A stretch of 64,000 nucleotides of DNA from Chiridota heheva (lineage: Eukaryota > Echinodermata > Holothuroidea > Apodida > Chiridotidae). Below the pieces are notes generated by a model. That model was not told the origin of the DNA. It saw only the letters and a list, made by a program, of their open reading frames with translations, and made no database searches. Positions 44,700-57,087 of this stretch are shown here, in pieces. Within the stretch, counting starts at the first letter, position 1. The number at the start of each line of letters is the position of its first letter. The position numbers and the translations under genes are program-made. Where the stretch lies: assembly GCA_020152595.1 (NCBI GenBank), contig JAIGNY010001798.1:236501-300500 (forward strand), written 5' to 3'.

Positions 44700-45180
44700 A
44701 ACAGCGGATTGCTAAGATGGGCCCTTTTTCTGATCACCTTCCCCGATGTGGGTGCCCCTTTCTTGGACTTTAGTGGTTGCTAAGATGGGCCCCTTTTCTG
44801 ATCGCCTTCCCCGATGTGCGGGCCATTTCATTGACCTCGTTGGTTGCTTAGACAGGACCCCATTTTTGATCGCTTTTCCATATGTGGGGGACCTCTTGCA
44901 TGGACCTCATCAGTTGCTTAGACAGAGCCCCTTTTCTGATTGCCTACCCCGTTGTGGGGCCCTTTTCACGAACCTCGTTTGTTAATAAGATGGGGCCACT
45001 TTTCTGATTGCCTTTCCTGTTGTAGGGGCGCTTTCATGGACCTCAACTGTTGCTAAAATGGGGCTCTATTTCTGAGTCTTCCCTGATGTGGGGGGGCCCT
45101 TTTATAGACCTCGGTGGTTGCTAGAATGGTGCCCCTTTTCTGATCGCCTTCCCCACTGTGAGGGCCCTTTTCATATATAC
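44700..45180. repeat. Tandem repeat, ~68-bp unit, about 7 copies
   Basis: The words 'ttgctaagatggggcc', 'ctgatcgccttcccc' and 'catggacctc' recur with spacing of 67-70 bp. Frames across it (44746-44985, 45088-45303) repeat the same short peptide and are not genes. Confidence 0.9.
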
Positions 45181-45944
45181 TGTGTATTAGAAAGGATTAA
45201 AAAATTATTTTATAGTGTGAATGTGATGATGTTAAGTTATATTGTATTTTTACAGGTGAAAATTTTCAGAAAGGTCCCCACATTTCTAAATCTGGCTTGC
45301 TAGTAGTATTAAAGTTTTCGATAATTACAAAACTTGTGTTAGATTGCTTCGGGAGGTATGAAACTTGGTCAGAAGAAGTTTTTTGTTTATTCTATCAAAT
45401 GAAATGAGGATTCTGTCAAACTTCATGTCCCCTTTAATATATTTTGTATGTTGATGTTTGCAACTCAGTGTAATCAGTGTGCTTTCACCCCCAATCACAC
45501 ACACACACACACACATGCACTTCTGATAGGCATATGATTTTAAGACTTCCTCCCCCTCCACACACACTTTTGCTACGCAAATGCCGCATATGACGTATTG
45601 ACATCCAATAACATTCATACATTTTGGGGGATCTAGAGTAGCAAGAAACTTGACAAGCAAAATGCTAATTACGTTTTCAAATACAATTTTTGCTGTTTTC
45701 AAATATTGTATGAATTGGCACAAAAGACACCTATTGCTTAAAGCATACAACACAACACAGACAGTATGGCACCACCAATACTAAGGGAATTCATCTTGTA
45801 ATCCATGAGTGTCAGAAAAGTTTGTCCCTTTCCTCTTCTTCTCAAGGCAAATATTTATATGTACCTCTTCGGTCCGTGTACGTTTCGGCCAATCATTTTC
45901 GGAGAGGGTAAGGGTCAGAGGCGGCAGAAGATGTTTGAATCTGG
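45181..45944. other. Spacer with (CA)n run
   Basis: A (CA)n run lies at about 45495-45516. The minus frame 45325-45753 contains it and shows no recognisable domain, so I do not call a gene. Confidence 0.55.
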
Positions 45945-46720
45945 GGCACAGGATCTGAGGCACAGGATCTGAGGCACAGGATCTGAGGCACAGGATCTGA
46001 GGCACAGGATCTGAGGCACAGGATCTGAGGCACAGGATCTGAGGCACAGGATCTGAGGCACAGGATCTGATCTGGCACAGGATCTGAGGCACAGGATCTG
46101 AGGCACAGGATCTGAGGCACAGGATCTGAGGCACAGGATCTGAGGCACAGGATCTGAGGCACAGGATCTGAGGCACAGGATCTGAGGCACAGGATCTGAG
46201 GCACAGGATCTGAGGCACAGGATCTGAGGCACAGGATCTGAGGCACAGGATCTGAGGCACAGGATCTGAGGCACAGGATCTGAGGCACAGGATCTGAGGC
46301 ACAGGATCTGAGGCACAGGATCTGAGGCACAGGATCTGAGGCACAGGATCTGAGGCACAGGATCTGAGGCACAGGATCTGAGGCACAGGATCTGAGGCAC
46401 AGGATCTGAGGCACAGGATCTGAGGCACAGGATCTGAGGCACAGGATCTGAGGCACAGGATCTGAGGCAGGATCAGGCACAGGATCTGAGGCACAGGATC
46501 TGAGGCACAGGATCTGAGGCACAGGATCTGAGGCACAGGATCTGAGGCACAGGATCTGAGGCACAGGATCTGAGGCACAGGATCTGAGGCACAGGATCTG
46601 AGGCACAGGATCTGAGGCACAGGATCTGAGGCACAGGATCTGAGGCACAGGATCTGAGGCACAGGATCTGAGGCACAGGATCTGAGGCACAGGATCTGAG
46701 GCACAGGATCTGAGGGGCAC
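45945..46720. repeat. Highly homogeneous minisatellite, 14-bp unit, about 55 copies
   Basis: The unit is GGCACAGGATCTGA and nearly all copies are identical. Irregular units occur at about 46070 and 46470. Three units make 42 bp, and the minus strand has no stop in any frame, so long minus-strand frames (45781-46704, 45893-46750) of SDPVPQILCLRSCA-type repeats appear. They are artefacts of the unit. Confidence 0.97.
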
Positions 46721-47075
46721 TTTCTGTTGTATTTTCAAAGCATGTAGCACAGCAATATATACAAATTCGTAGGGTCAACCCTCGTCCCCACCCAACATTT
46801 TTCCCCTTCTTTTTTATTTACAGTTTCAGAAATTATATATATTTTGGTCCAAAATTTGGAAAATAGAACAACATTACTGACTTCTAATCAGCTTGTAGAA
46901 TGAACAATTTTCAGGTTAGTTATGGCAGTATGTGCAAAAATTGAAGTTGGGACCGGCTCCTCGGGCCCAGCAGCGCCCCTATGTGTATCTTACAAGAAAG
47001 AAAGTTCATGTTGGGGGTCAAATACTCACTTCTGAAAATTGTGGTGTCATACCCCCCACCCCCCTCCTTCACTCA

Positions 47076-47110
<35 letters not shown>

Positions 47111-47227
47111 CCGGCGCCTATGTTAATGTTAATGGGTCCAAATTGAAGCATAGAATTGCCCTTCTTTTGGGCATTATTACGACTAGGGAATAAACTTCTT
47201 CAGCCCTTCCAAAAATTAATTCAGAGA
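46721..47227. other. Spacer with (CA)n run
   Basis: A (CA)n run occupies about 47078-47107. No gene recognised. Confidence 0.55.
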
Positions 47228-48188
47228 CATCTCCCTGTTTGACCCCTATGCATCTCCCTGTTTGACCCCTATGCATCTCCCTGTTTGACCCCTATGCATC
47301 TCCCTGTTTGACCCCTATGCATCTCCCTGTTTGACCCCTATGCATCTCCCTGTTTGACCCCTATGCATCTCCCTCTTTGACCCCTATGCATCTCCCTCTT
47401 TGACCCCTATGCATCTCCCTGTTTGACGCCTATGCATCTCCGTTTGACCCCTATGTATCTCCCTGTTTGACCCCTATGCATCTCCCTGTTTGACCCCTAT
47501 GCATCTCCCTGTTTGACCCCTATGCATCTCCCTGTTTGACCCCTATGCATCTCCCTGTTTGACCCCTATGCATCTCCATGTCCCCTATGCATCTCCCTGT
47601 TTGACCCCTATGCATCTCCCTGTTTGACCCCTATGCATCTCCCTGTTTGACCCCTATGCATCTCCCTGTTTGACCCCTATGCATCTCCCTGTTTGACCCC
47701 TATGCATCTCCCTGTTTGACCCCTATGCATCTCCCTGTTTGACCCCTATGCATCTCCCTGTTTGACCCTATGCATCTCCCTGTTTGACCCCTATGCATCT
47801 CCCTGTTTGACCCCTATGCATCTCCCTGTTTGACCCCTATGCATCTCCCTGTTTGACCCTATGCATCTCCCTCTTTGACCCATATGCATCTCCCTGTTTG
47901 ACCCCTATGCATCTCCCTGTTTGACCCTATGCATCTCCCTGTTTGACCCCTATGCATCTCCCTGTTTGACCCTTATGCATCTCCCTGTTTGACCCCTATG
48001 CATCTCCCTGTTTGACCCCTATGCATCTCCCTGTTTGACCCCTATGCATCTCCCTGTTTGACCCCTATGCATCTCCCTGTTTGACCCCTATGCATCTCCC
48101 TGTTTGACCCCTATGCATCTCCCTGTTTGACCCCTATGCATCTTCCTGTTTGACCCCTATGCATCTTCCTGTTTGACCCCTATGCATC
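47228..48188. repeat. Minisatellite, 23-bp unit, about 42 copies
   Basis: The unit reads CATCTCCCTGTTTGACCCC plus TATG. Most copies are identical; occasional variants include CTCTTTGACC and a shortened unit near 47578. Confidence 0.97.
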
Positions 48189-49139
48189 ATGGACATGTCA
48201 AACTGCTAATTTAATTGTGTCAAAGTCAACATGATCATTTTATTCTTTCATCCAAAGCTCCTGTGATTGTTGTTGCAGAACATAAACTAAATGATTTTTT
48301 CCTTCCGCTTTAAGGTTCATACTGACACGAAAGAAATCAAATCAGTACACAGGAAGCAGTAAGTGCAAGATAGGTGCCACTGAATGTATTTTACAGTAAA
48401 ACATATCAATAACACATCTGGCAATTATGTTATAAATATGCTAACAAATTATTGTTTTAGTTTGAATAAAACCTTACAAGAAAGAAGAACATAAGGCAAA
48501 CAGACACAATATGATAAGAGCATTTTAAACATAACTTTTTAACTAGAACTGTCGGAAGGACAGTATGCTCGACTATTCAAAGCTAGTATTGAGAATGGGG
48601 TTATAGAGGAAAGTATATACAGAAATACGTTAGCAGGGCAGATGATTTTAAATTACTTGAGCTGTAAAAGATGCACTTACATTTTCATTTGCACTACAAG
48701 CTTCAAAATATCTTTTGTGTTTTCCAAGGTATATTACAACGAAAAAAGGCTTAAGATTACCTCACCCAGTAACTCAGAAAACATGTAAAACCTAGCAGTC
48801 TTTATAACTACAACACCTCTTTTAGTTCTATCAATTGAATAACAAAGAAAGGAGAGGCCCTGACTTGCCAATGTCAATGTAAGAATGCCATTTAACCCCC
48901 CCCCCCCCCTTCCTTCCCTTTTTCAACCTGTACCCTCCCCAACCCCCACACATTACCAGATCTACATCCTGGATTGTAATACAACTTCCAATTTAAGAAA
49001 ATATGAGTGTCAAGCAAAGTCAAGCAGCATGGAAAATGTACAATAACATTAAAGCAAAATTATGCGAAACAATATTGCTGGACGTACGACAAACTAGACA
49101 TTGAAAACGATACAAATCCCCTCACGCTAATTATATATT
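48189..49139. other. Spacer without recognised gene
   Basis: AT-rich with a C-rich run at about 48896-48910. No protein or repeat family recognised. Confidence 0.5.
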
Positions 49140-49385
49140 CCAGACTGCTCACATTCTATCCCAACCTGTCCCAAATGTCATCCCATGTCTATACTCCATG
49201 CAATCACACCTGAAAACCAGATACTGTATGTCATTCCACCACTTGATGACCCACATGCCATCACAACTGAAATCCAGTGCCAATCCACCCTGTCTAACAT
49301 GCCAACACATCCTGACCAACATCTCACCGCACCCTGCCCTACATACAATTCCACCTTGTCCCACATGACCTCATCCTAATTCCTT
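49140..49385. repeat. Strongly decayed relative of the 24-bp minisatellite
   Basis: Recurrent 'atgccatcac', 'cccacatg' and 'catcccatg' words, irregularly spaced, resemble the core of the composite elements at 12.5 and 62.3 kb. No element ends are visible, so this is either an old copy or a separate degenerate array. Confidence 0.5.
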
Positions 49386-49639
49386 CAGCTACTTTATCAT
49401 TGTGTCATCTTCTACCCCACATTCTGCTTATTGTTTATATTTATCCAACCCCTAAATTAACATTCTTTAGAGGGGAGGAAACTTATTTGCTTCTTCATTC
49501 ATGGCAAGACAAGCATTTTAATTGCTATTCATGTCAGGAATATCAATATCATAACAAAACTATAAATGTAAAGTTAGTAGGCCATAAGCCATATATTTTT
49601 GATCTCAGGTCAAACATATTGCAGCAAAGGCACACTATG
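49386..49639. other. Spacer, no gene seen
   Basis: AT-rich; frame 49400-49651 shows no domain. Confidence 0.4.
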
Positions 49640-50575
49640 CCTCACCATTAGGTGTGAACAATGCTCTTCACATATACTGTATGATCATTTGTTTAAGCAA
49701 AATCATCATACCCACTTTAATTCAAGAGATACCACATATACAAACATTTTCATTGCTATGCAAATAGGCTAATTATTATGCACACACAACCCCCCAATCA
49801 TGCTCAACTGAACAGTACCAATGCCCTTTACCACTAAACCAAATAGCAAGTTATTATCTCAGGTTAAATATTTTATGCAAATCTATTGTTATGCAAATAA
49901 CCTAATTAATATGCACACTACACCTCACCATTAGGTGTAGGTAGACAATGGTCTTCACATATATGATCATTTGTGTAAAACAAAATCCCCACTCCCACTT
50001 TAATTTAAGAGATATCATAGATACAAATATTTTCATTGTTATGCAAATAAGCTAATTAGTATGCACACACAACCCCAATCATGCTTATTTGAACAGTACC
50101 CATGTCCTCTACTCCTGTGCCAAATTACATGAATGTACATCATTCATAACTTAAGTTATGCTCTCATGAATGTTAAACATTTTGTACAAAAATATGTTAT
50201 TCAAATAACCTAATATGCACCTCACCTCATGCATTAAGTGTAGATAATGATCTTCATATAGATGATCATTTGTGCACAAAATCCCCACATCCACTCTAAT
50301 TTAAGAGATATCATAGATACAAATATTTTCATTGTTATACAAATAAGCTAATTAGTATGCACACACCTCTAATCATGCTTACTTGAACAGTACCCCTATG
50401 CCAAGTTACATGAATATACACCATTCATAACTTAAGTTATAAAACCTTTAACCAAAACTTTAACCTGACAAATATCTTCATTGTTATGCAAACAAGCTAA
50501 TTAGTATGCACACACAACCCCCCAATCATGCCCATTTGAACAGTACCCATGTCCTCTACCCCTCTGCCAAGTCAC
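49640..50575. repeat. Tandem repeat, ~280-300-bp unit, about 3 copies
   Basis: The words 'caccattaggtgt' and its variant 'catgcattaagtgt' occur near 49643, 49926 and 50227. Each is followed by '(tt)cacatat.tgatcatttg', 'aagagatatcatagatac', 'gcaaataagctaattagtat' and 'aatcatgc...gaacagtacc'. Copies are diverged. No coding capacity. Confidence 0.85.
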
Positions 50576-50910
50576 ATGAGTGTACAACATTCAAAAAAGT
50601 GTATCTTGATTTTGTTGTTAAATTTCCTCAAATGGAGGATAATTCCATACAGTACTTTTTTATTTCAGGAGGTGAGAAAGGAGGGAGGGGGGGGGAGAGG
50701 GTCCTTCCTCCAAATTACCAGAAGAATTTCAGTCCCCCACTTTTTCAGAAGATTACAGTACTTAATTTGAAATTTCAACTTATAATGCAAAAAGGTTTCA
50801 TAAATCAGTACATGTTTTTTGGTCATTTGCTACACCTTAAATTAAACTCCAGACATGGAGACTAAAGTGATACCTCCATGCTTCAGAGCTGCACAAAACA
50901 ACAATGAAGA
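50576..50910. other. Spacer with a G-rich run
   Basis: Contains GGAGGGAGGGGGGGGGAGAG at about 50680-50699. The frame 50506-50865 is not recognised. Confidence 0.4.
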
Positions 50911-51189
50911 CACTCAAGCAAAGATAACCAGCAAGTCACTCAAGCAAACATAACCAGCAAGTCACTCAAGCAAACATAACCAGCAAGTCACTCAAGCAAA
51001 CATAACCAGCAAGTCACTCAAGCAAACATAACCTCAAGCAAACATAACCGTTACTCAAGTCACTCAAGCAAACATAACCAGCAAGTCACTCAAGCAAACA
51101 TAACCAGCAAGTCACTCAAGCAAACATAACCAGCAAGTCACTCAAGCAAACATAACCAGCAAGTCACTCAAGCAAACATAACCAGCAAG
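50911..51189. repeat. Minisatellite, 26-bp unit, about 10 copies
   Basis: The unit reads CACTCAAGCAAACATAACC plus AGCAAGT. One shortened unit lies near 51030-51055. Confidence 0.95.
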
Positions 51190-52815
51190 GGTGATTAACA
51201 GGGATAGTATTCCACACAACAGAGGATATTGTGCACTGTAGTGTAGTGTGACCAAAGGGTACCTCCTTGGTGTAAATAGTCAGCTGCAGGCAATTATTTA
51301 CACATCAGCACATAATTTCCAGTTTTGACTGCAGATTTTAATGAAAATGAAAATCATTAGTTGTTCTGCTCCTTAAAGTTTTAAACAGTCAGACCCGACC
51401 TAATACATAACCAGGTCGGGTCAGATGTTTCCTCTTTATTTTCTTTATTCTGAAAACCTTAGTTGTTGTGGAAGTTGGTGCTGAGTATCATATTAGCAAT
51501 GGATGAAGTCCTTATTGTGTGGTTATTTTAATTAAGATAAAGTGGTCTCACTATTTGCTACAGTAAGTTTGTGGTTATGATTTGCTGGAACAAATTTTTA
51601 AGGAGAAGGACAAGTCATGATTGCTTTATTCTAGGTAAGCAAACAGTAAATGAAAAACTAAATACACCCCCGTGTGGAGATTTTCATGCTCTTCCAGATT
51701 GTCAAATTTCAGAAGTCTTTTGCCAAAAACCACCGACTAAATAATTTCAAAAACAGGAGACGAAAATTAACAGAAATTCCCACTCTATAACCTCAACTTT
51801 GTTGAGCTAAAAACCATTATTATATCTCTAATTTTTTAAGAAAATGAAAGATCATTTTAAGATATGCTTTGAAAGTTTAGCTACTGGACATAAACAGTAT
51901 ACTACTTCAGTAGAGTACCTATATGTGACACAACAGTATGATGAAGAAACATAAAATTGCAAAAATTCATGGAAAATCAATGCAAGCATAAAGATTTTTA
52001 GACACAGAGGTTGGTGGAAGCCCCTATGGGAAGGAGGGGGGGGGGGCAAGACAACATTTTTGTTTGAACAATTTTTCCCCAACACCCCAACCACAGTACG
52101 GGGAAAATGTTTTCAAAAATGTGTGTATTCTTTTTCAAAACAAGTCTACCCACGTCCGCTTCACCCAGGAACTACAGCCCTGCATTCAGGAACCACAAAA
52201 AGTCTTCGAAAGTACTTAGTGAGCTTTAACACCTTTCCTTTCCATCTCTCCTTTTTCTTTCTTCCCATTTCTCTTCTATATTTTTTTCCTTTTTTTTCCT
52301 CATCTGTTTCTTTGTAGAGAACTGACAAATTTCTGGGATCACTGGTGTCATGGCTTGCCACCCCTGTTAACTGCTACCAAATTAAACCATTAAGTAGCAA
52401 TCAATCCAATGTAAATTTCCTATACAAACATCAAAGCAACACTTTTACTTCCTAAAAAGTGCCAAACATAAATATATGACTGAAGATCTAGACTTTCACA
52501 GTTCACAAAATTTAGATTGCAAACTTAGTGCCCACATGAGTTTCTCTCCTCTTCAATACCAACAAACAAAACAAAACTTATCTTAAAAGTGCATTTTGAA
52601 GAATCATAACAAATATAAATGTTGAAATTTTGAGTACAAACCTTTATGGCTATGGTGCAAGTGCTACAGTGCTGACAAATATGAGTTGTATTTCTTGTAT
52701 ATGCAAATGTGAGTCTAATAAAGTGAGAGTCTGTATAACCTAATAACTTTATGTGTCTTACAGTGTAAAAATAGTTAACAAGTCTATACAAATTTGTATA
52801 CAAAATCTGAAACAC
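51190..52815. other. Spacer without recognised gene
   Basis: AT-rich. A short inverted pair 'agacccgaccta' / 'ccaggtcgggtc' lies near 51391-51422 and could form a hairpin. Frames at 51852-52094, 52060-52317 and 52525-52845 show no family or splice context. Confidence 0.5.
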
Positions 52816-54078
52816 CTGGGAATTGCTTTTCATCTGATTCGTCAAACTCTACCTAACCATCAAATTAAGGTATGTTAGGAGTGACTGTATACATTTATGC
52901 ATTTCTTTCCTTCTTGGGAATTGCTTTCCATCTGATTCTTCAAACTCAACCTAACCATCAAATCTAGGTATGTTAGGAGTGACTGCATACATTTATGCAT
53001 TTCTTTCCTTCTTGGGAATTGCTTTCCATCTGATTCTTCAAACTCAACCTAACCATCAAATCTAGGTATGTTAGGAGTGACTGCATACATTTATGAGTTT
53101 CTTTTCTTTTTGGGAATTGCTTTCCATCTGATTCTTCAAACTCAACCTAACCATCAAATCTAAATATGTTAGGAGTGACTGCATACATTTATGTGTTTCT
53201 TTTCTTCTTAGGAATTGCTTTCCATCTGAATCCTTAAACTCAACCTAACCATCAAATATAGATATGTTAGGAGTGACTGCATACATTTATGCATTTCCTT
53301 CCTTCTTGGGAATTGCTTTCCATCTGAATCCTTAAACTCAACCTAACCATCAAATATAGATATGTTAGGAGTGACTGCATACATTTATGCATTTCTTTCC
53401 TTCTTGGAAATTGCTTTTCATCTGATTCTTGGAACTCAACCTAACTATCAAATCTAGGTATGCTAGGAGTGACTGCATACATTTATGCATTTCCTTCCTT
53501 CTTGGGAATTGCTTTCCATCTGATTCTTCAAACTCAACCTAACCATCAAATATAGATATGTTAGGAGTGACTGCATACAATTATGCATTTCTTTCCTTCT
53601 TTGGAATTGCTTTCCATCTGATTCTTGGAACTCAACCTAACCATCAAATCTAGGTATGCTAGGAGTGACTGCATACATTTATGCATTTCTTTCCTTCTTG
53701 GGAATTGCTTTCCATCTGATTCTTGGAACTCAACCTAACTATCAAATCTAGGTATGCTAGGAGTGACTGCATACATTTATGCATTTCTTTCCTTCTTGGG
53801 AATTGCTTTCCATCTGATTCTTGGAACTCAACCTAACCATCAAATCTAGGTATGCTAGGAGTGACTGCATACATTTATGCATTTCTTTCCTTCTTGGGAA
53901 TTGCTTTCCATCTGATTCTTGGAACTCAACCTAACCATCAAATCTAGGTATGCTAGGAGTGACTGCATACATTTATGCATTTCTTTCCTTCTTGGGAATT
54001 GCTTTCCATCTGATTCTTGGAACTCAACCTAACCATCAAATCTAGGTATGCTAGGAGTGACTGCATACATTTATGTGT
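52816..54078. repeat. Tandem repeat, 99-bp unit, about 12-13 copies
   Basis: Each unit contains GGAATTGCTTTCCATCTGAT, 'actcaacctaaccatcaaat' and 'aggagtgactgcatacattt'. Two sequence subtypes alternate ('cttcaaactc' in the left units, 'cttggaactc' in the right units), suggesting local spreading of variants. Confidence 0.96.
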
Positions 54079-55313
54079 TATTTCCTGCTTTTGAAAGAGA
54101 ATACTCTCTTGACAATGCTAACAATGAATTTGAATTTTGACTTTAAGACAGAAGTCCCTTCAAGTTTTACCTGAGATCAACCAACGTTTCATATATACTG
54201 ACATAAACAAATTAAATGTGAGGAATGTTCCGAGTTTACAGTTACATGCAGCTCTTCTAATATTCATTTTGTTACAAAAACAAAAAAGCAATTAACAGCA
54301 TCAATCAGCTCCGACTTCCACAATCCTTCTTATCCACCAAATATTCTACATATTTCATTTTCCTCCACTTGTTTGATAATAAACTGATCATAAGTTTATG
54401 GTAAAATCTAATCTTAATAAGAGTAATTACGCTATCCTTCCTTCAACAATAAAATTAAATGTTTTACGGTGCTATACAATGATAAGAAAACCTTTCAAAA
54501 TGTGTTGGCTTGTCTACCGATTCATGATTAAACCTTTCCAATCTTTTGACTTTATATAATCCCCTCCTCCAAATCTGGAAAGTACACTCAATTATTTGTT
54601 ACTCACAACTACTTCATACCACTACAGCATAATGTAAAGCACCTGGACAGTTCTTGATAACAAACTATAATTGCATTGAAAATTTGCATATGCAGTTTGT
54701 ATTGAAACTGAACAAGAAAAGAAGCCACACATTTTAATAAAAAAGTGTCAACAGTACAAACTAAATGAGTCGAGATATGTGTTCTTAGTTAAAAGTCTTG
54801 ATCTCGATTTTTGATCAGTTACACTCTGGTATGCTCAACAAAGCAAAGTTTATTGAAGAGTGTCATATAAAAATAGGAAAGGATTGCTTGTTATGTGGTC
54901 CACCTGAAGGTGCTTCACGTCGAGCGCAACTGACTCTATTAATGTGACTGATTTGAAGAAAGCCAATTATGAGTGAGAGGAAAACCAACAACAACGAGAA
55001 GGTATCGAACCCACACACATGTGAAGAAACAATGGTGCAAAACCAGAGCTTAAACCACTGACAAACATATAAAACAAACAAACATAAGAGGATAAAAGAC
55101 TTGATTCACGCACAAGGTAAGCTTGCCAATCATGTTAAGTGATCAAATTGCCGCTTCAATGGATCCAACATTCCGTGTCATTAACACTGGAAGAATGCCC
55201 TCCCTCAATAAAAACTAAAAACTATTTTTGCCTTATTAGCCTTATGCAGCTTTTACACACCTTTAGCAGTTCCTACTACAGCAATGATACAAAAACAGAT
55301 AATTTCTCCAAAC
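54079..55313. other. 3' flank and probable 3' UTR of the zinc-finger gene
   Basis: No second gene is visible here. On the minus strand an AATAAA signal occurs at about 54849-54854, some 460 bases after the stop of the zinc-finger gene, and is a plausible polyadenylation signal. The frame 54863-55081 has hydrophobic stretches but no family. Confidence 0.5.
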
Positions 55314-57087
55314 TTAATTATTTTCATCTTTCTTAGGCCTACCTCCACCAGTATGCCCAAGCTGCCATAAGTCAATCCCGTGGTATCGCTTCAAATGGTT
55401 TTTCAGGCTGACATTATGAGTGAATGACTTCATACAGTTGTGACACTTGTACGGTTGTTCGCCCGTGTGCTGTCGCATGTGATTCTTCATGTTCGTTTTC
55501 TGAGTGAAGCCACGATGACACGTCGGACATTTGAACGGTTTCTCTGTGCTGTGGATAGCTTCATGTTTGTCACGATGTTTCTTAGAATTAAACTTCTTCT
55601 TGCAAATTCCGCAGCTGTAGAGGTCGTGGGGTTTATGCATTATTCTGATATGTCTTGATAAGGACTGAGGTCTCATTTCTTTACCACAATATTGACACAT
55701 AGCTGTAGACAGATCCACATGAACTCTGCGATAATGGAACCGAAAGTAAGTCTGAGGAAAGTCCTTGCCGCACACATCACAAAGCATGCTAGGACTAACT
55801 CGCTTACAGCGATGCATATCACACTTTTTCATCCACCGAATCTTAATTTGACAGTAGGGACAATGAAGGGTGAGTTTGATCCATCTTTCTATGAGTGCAA
55901 TAACTTCCCTACTTTCAAAAGGATCTAGTTCAATTTGTTTTCCTCCTTGTGCTGACACGGCATCACCCTGCACGGAATCAGCATCCCCCTGCTTGGCATC
56001 AGCATCCCCTTGCGCGGCACCCCCCTGCATGGCATCCCCCTGCACACAATCATAACTTTTGTTGGACTCTGATGACTGATCCCCTACAGCAGGATTGTCA
56101 TTTGAATTTGTGACAGTCTTACACTCTGCAACCGAAAAGGCTGCTTTAGTACAGGGTGGACTTATGGTAGCTGCAGAATTGTCTGGATCAACAGCAGAAC
56201 CTATGGAGGAAATGGTAACTTTCTCCTTCTGGATTCCAGGTTGAGATGCAACTTCCAAATGTGGATTGAGTCGGGTTCCTTGACCGGTATCTTCAGCCAT
56301 GTTCCTTTGCATAATCTGAGCACCAATATGAAAAGGCAAAGAAGAAGATCTGTTGAAAGCGGATGAGCCACCGTGGACATTATATGCAGCAGAATATGGG
56401 GAAACACTGTTTTGAAGCAAAGGAGGAACTACCTGCGCTCCTGGGTGGATTGGTATCCCGATCGGAGGAAATGCTCCACTCATTCCATATTGACTTAAGT
56501 TAGATGCACCATCAAGAACAGGAGCAATGGAAGTTAACGAATATGCGGCACTATCGTGTCCTAAGTGTGATGTACCATATAGGTTAAAAGCATTTTCAAA
56601 TGATGGAAATCTTGCCTCTGTTATAACCCTGGGACTTGAAGCACTTCCCTTTCCATTATCATGGGAATTCCCCATCTCAAAGGTTTGGAATTCTTGGGGT
56701 TTTGATATTGTATTTTCTTCTAGCTGTGAAGCTTCAAATTCTTGAGATGGCGGACGATTGTCAACAGCCTTCTTCATATCGTCTTCAATAAGATCATACA
56801 ACGTCTTGCCTTGGTACTCCTCATGGTACACAAATGCTACATCTTCTTTGGGTTTGTTCTTTTTCTTTCTACTTTTTTTTTCTGGCAATGTTGCTTCTTT
56901 CTGTGCTGCTTTCAAGGCATTTTCCGCCAACATTTTCTTCAAGAAATCCACAAGATCCGATGTGATCTCAAGGTGCTCCGTAAGAAGATGCAGACATGTG
57001 CTGCGAGTATCACCCGTTTCAAATGAACACATCTTACATTCGTACATTTTCAAAAGTTCAACCCATCTCACTCTCCTGATGATATGC
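55314..57087 (-). CDS. C2H2 zinc-finger protein, last coding exon
   Basis: A minus-strand exon starts after the acceptor TTGTTCTTTTCAG (AG at 57089-57088) and runs about 590 codons to TAA at 55316-55314. The frame is open right up to the acceptor, so the protein continues upstream. One C2H2 finger lies near the exon start (YECKMCSF...HLLTEH). A basic KKSRKKKNK patch and a long Ser/Gly/Pro-rich region follow, then a QGDA-type low-complexity tract (56050-55945). Towards the end come CPYC with an atypical partner set and then five fingers: CDVCGKDF, CQYCGKEM, CGICKKKF, CPTCHRGF and CHNCMKSF. The last fingers are joined by STEKPFKC and TGEQPYKC linkers, and the tail is GRPKKDENN. Such fingers bind DNA in the nucleus, but the target is unknown. 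This is the best host gene in the window. I cannot assign an ortholog. Confidence 0.9.
56905..57040 (-). other. N-terminal C2H2 finger and following helix in the zinc-finger protein
   Basis: The finger C-x2-C-x12-H-x4-H (CKMC...HLLTEH) stands alone, about 390 residues ahead of the C-terminal cluster. It is followed by a predicted amphipathic segment (SDLVDFLKKMLAENALKAAQ). The separation suggests a role different from the DNA-binding cluster. That is inference only. Confidence 0.6.

Noticed and set aside
45781-46750. 307- and 285-residue minus-strand frames of SDPVPQILC-type repeats
   Set aside because: The 14-bp unit lacks stops in every minus frame; the peptides are by-products.
54863-55081. 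72-residue membrane-like minus frame downstream of the zinc-finger gene
   Set aside because: Likely chance frame in 3' flanking sequence; no conserved motif.
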